A stretch of 6,060 bases of DNA from Oscillospiraceae bacterium (lineage in GTDB: Bacteria > Bacillota > Clostridia > Oscillospirales > Ruminococcaceae). Position 1 is the first letter of the stretch, and every line of letters begins with the position of its first letter. Made by a program: the position numbers and the translations under genes. Where the stretch lies: NCBI GenBank assembly GCA_016302225.1, contig JAEDOB010000146.1, forward strand, positions 1 to 6,060, in the 5' to 3' direction. Below, in pieces: positions 4,854 through 6,060 of the stretch. Below the pieces are notes generated by a model, which saw only the letters and a list, made by a program, of their open reading frames with translations, was not told where the DNA came from and did no database searches.

Positions 4854-6060
4854 CTTACTGAACACATTGACACGGATAACCTTGTCCCTTTTGTTGGGAC
4901 TTTTCTGGGTGACCGTCTGTTCGATATTAACCGTGTCACAATTAAAATTTGCGGTAAGACCTTTCTCAGGTTCAAGCCGTAAAAGTGCATCAATATTAGG
5001 CTTTAGAGTTATCTCTATCCTGTCCTCAAAAACAAGTATCTTTTCGATTATCATTTCAAGGTCGGAACGGCTGAGGGAATCCTTGTCTATGATGTCGTTG
5101 AAAATGTCGATAGCTGTCTTGGCTGTGCGGTTTATGCGTACCGTTGCACTTTGCTTTTCGGCAATAAGCTGTATTTGGCTTTCAAGGGAGTCTATATGCT
5201 TTGCAAGGTCGTCAAGCATTTCACCGTAGGTTTCATCATAGAGTGCCTCATTTTCGGGATTGCGGGCGATCTCCTTTATTTTCTGCCTTGCAAGCAGCTT
5301 CATTTCGTTTTTCGCATCTTCGATCCTGTCACGAAGTATCTCGATAGTCGATTTTGTCTGAACGGTTTCCACCTTTTCTTCCTTCAAAGCTTCATCAAGC
5401 TTTGCTATCATCTCCCGTGCGTTATCCCGCACCATTTTGATATATGATTTTAACGCTTCATCAAGCACATTGCACTTTGTATGGTGAGAGGTACACCCCT
5501 GCAAACCCCGCCTGTGGTAGCTTCCGCAGGTGTAGGCAGGGTCACGCTTGGGATTGCTTATGGAGAACATAGGCGCACCGCAGTCACCGCAGAAGATGAA
5601 GCCCGAATAAACGTTGTCGTATTTCTTTATTCCACGGTAATGTCCCTCTGTACGGCTTTCCAGCTGCTTCTGTACCGTGCTGAATAGTCGGTAGTCAACA
5701 ATAGGCTCATGGTGATTTTCAAAAACGATATGCTCGCTTTCATCTGTCTTAAAATCGGCTCCGTTTATCTTTCGGCGTTTGTACTTTGCCTGTCTGAATG
5801 TTCCGATGTAGAAATCGTTTCGAAGTATCTCCGACACGGAAACAATGCTCCACTCTGCCTTTGCACGGGATTTGACATCTTCGCCCTCTGCAATACGGCG
5901 TTGTTCATCGTGCATTCTTGGTGTGGGGATATGGCAGTCTGTGAGATAGTTTGCGATCTTTCGGTAACCGTTCCCGTCGGCATACATCTGAAATATCTTG
6001 CGGACAACCTCGGCACATTCCTCTTCCACCTCAATGGTGGGATTTTTTCCGTTTGTCAGA
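4401..6060 (-). CDS. Large serine recombinase fused in frame to the C-terminal part of SpoVT (5' end off-window)
   Basis: One open frame runs from the right window edge to the stop at 4403-4401. Residue numbers here count from the codon at 6029 (GTG, internal and not a believable start; the frame stays open upstream with a typical pre-recombinase-domain sequence ending PTIEVEEEC). Residues 5-130 form the recombinase domain (GYRKIANYL, SEILRNDFYIGTF). Residues 140-187 form a zinc ribbon with C147-x2-C150, C168 and C179. Residues 200-295 are a charged, coiled-coil-like stretch, and about 300-345 resembles the C-terminal part of TnpX/TndX-type enzymes. The catalytic resolvase domain with its serine lies off-window. 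From Gly393 on, the protein is SpoVT. The recombinase therefore has no stop codon of its own and uses that of the host gene. It probably integrates and excises the element. No specific family member can be named. Confidence 0.88.
   Translation of the reverse strand, partial: LTNGKNPTIEVEEECAEVVRKIFQMYADGNGYRKIANYLTDCHIPTPRMHDEQRRIAEGEDVKSRAKAEWSIVSVSEILRNDFYIGTFRQAKYKRRKINGADFKTDESEHIVFENHHEPIVDYRLFSTVQKQLESRTEGHYRGIKKYDNVYSGFIFCGDCGAPMFSISNPKRDPAYTCGSYHRRGLQGCTSHHTKCNVLDEALKSYIKMVRDNAREMIAKLDEALKEEKVETVQTKSTIEILRDRIEDAKNEMKLLARQKIKEIARNPENEALYDETYGEMLDDLAKHIDSLESQIQLIAEKQSATVRINRTAKTAIDIFNDIIDKDSLSRSDLEMIIEKILVFEDRIEITLKPNIDALLRLEPEKGLTANFNCDTVNIEQTVTQKSPNKRDKVIRVNVFSKGDPLEIYTSSDGEVIFKKYSAINEMAGSAAQVAEVVTKLANCPTVVFDRDHVVAVAGVQKKEFNERRISHGLEEYLESRKNYVCTSPDDEKVFPVEGIDRPAIACTPILSSGDVTGAVAFLAPSGGATANEVQKNLIQAAAQFLGKQIEE
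4842..4856. other. Candidate attachment-site centre at the spoVT/element junction
   Basis: AAGGG-GGTCG-CCCTT spans the point where SpoVT homology begins (codons for Lys-Gly-Asp-Pro-Leu on the - strand) and is an inverted repeat with 5-base arms. Serine recombinases cross over at a 2-bp core inside a roughly 50-bp site, so the exchange probably falls in or close to this stretch. One arm is spoVT sequence for the conserved GDPL motif. The dyad itself is short enough to be chance. Confidence 0.4.
4854..6060 (-). mobile_element. End of an integrated site-specific element carrying its serine recombinase; rest lies to the right of the window
   Basis: The break in SpoVT homology at base 4853 marks one end of the element, to within about 15 bases. 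The recombinase gene lies at that end with its 3' terminus at the junction, the usual placement of an integrase beside its attachment site. By eye the element part is more A/T-rich than the spoVT remnant and the rnf operon, in keeping with an acquired origin. Size and cargo are unknown. The other end should carry the promoter, start codon and first ~30 codons of spoVT, reading toward the element. Confidence 0.8.

Noticed and set aside
6027..6029. GTG as the start of the recombinase gene
   Set aside because: The frame is open to the window edge and the residues before it fit the usual linker ahead of the recombinase domain. The catalytic domain must lie further upstream, so this is a truncation by the window, not a start.
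4401..6060. CRISPR, tRNA or rRNA genes in the window
   Set aside because: No direct-repeat array and no tRNA- or rRNA-like sequence was seen by eye. Almost all bases are covered by the rnf genes or the recombinase-spoVT frame.

Overview
The window looks like the chromosome of an anaerobic Gram-positive bacterium of class Clostridia. A Ruminococcus-like (Oscillospiraceae) host is my guess. Three things point this way: the rnf gene order C-D-G-E-A-B, which is the Firmicute arrangement, the strong AGGAGG-type ribosome binding sites, and the sporulation gene spoVT next door. Species cannot be fixed from the sequence alone.

Bases 1-4402 (+ strand) hold the rnf operon: the 3' part of rnfC, then complete rnfD, rnfG, rnfE, rnfA and rnfB, closed by a strong intrinsic terminator. 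rnfD/G, G/E and E/A overlap as ATGA. Only rnfA and rnfB are separated (73 bp), and that gap carries a perfect 8-bp GC-rich hairpin. Together these genes encode the membrane ferredoxin:NAD+ oxidoreductase. RnfB takes electrons from reduced ferredoxin, intramembrane RnfA/RnfE and the covalent flavins of RnfD and RnfG pass them across and back, and RnfC reduces NAD+ while Na+ or H+ is pumped out. All key cofactor motifs are intact: both DxxTGAT flavinylation sites, the paired cysteines of RnfA and RnfE, and the ferredoxin clusters of RnfB and RnfC.

Bases 4401-6060 (- strand, convergent with rnf) hold one uninterrupted reading frame that is a chimera. Its right part is a large serine recombinase of the integrase/transposase type, with a recombinase domain, zinc ribbon and coiled coil. 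The catalytic N-terminus lies beyond the window. Its left part, from base 4853 to the stop at 4401, is the last 150 residues of the sporulation regulator SpoVT, starting at the GDPLEIY motif of its N-terminal domain and including the whole GAF domain. The first ~30 SpoVT residues and its start codon are absent.

The simplest reading is a site-specific mobile element integrated inside spoVT, with its recombinase gene at the end of the element and reading in frame into the host gene. This resembles sporulation-gene interruptions such as the skin element in sigK. Precise excision could restore spoVT, and the C-terminus of the recombinase would depend on whether the element is integrated. The far end of the element is outside the window, so excisability is an inference. 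No promoter for either operon is visible here, since both 5' ends lie off-window.
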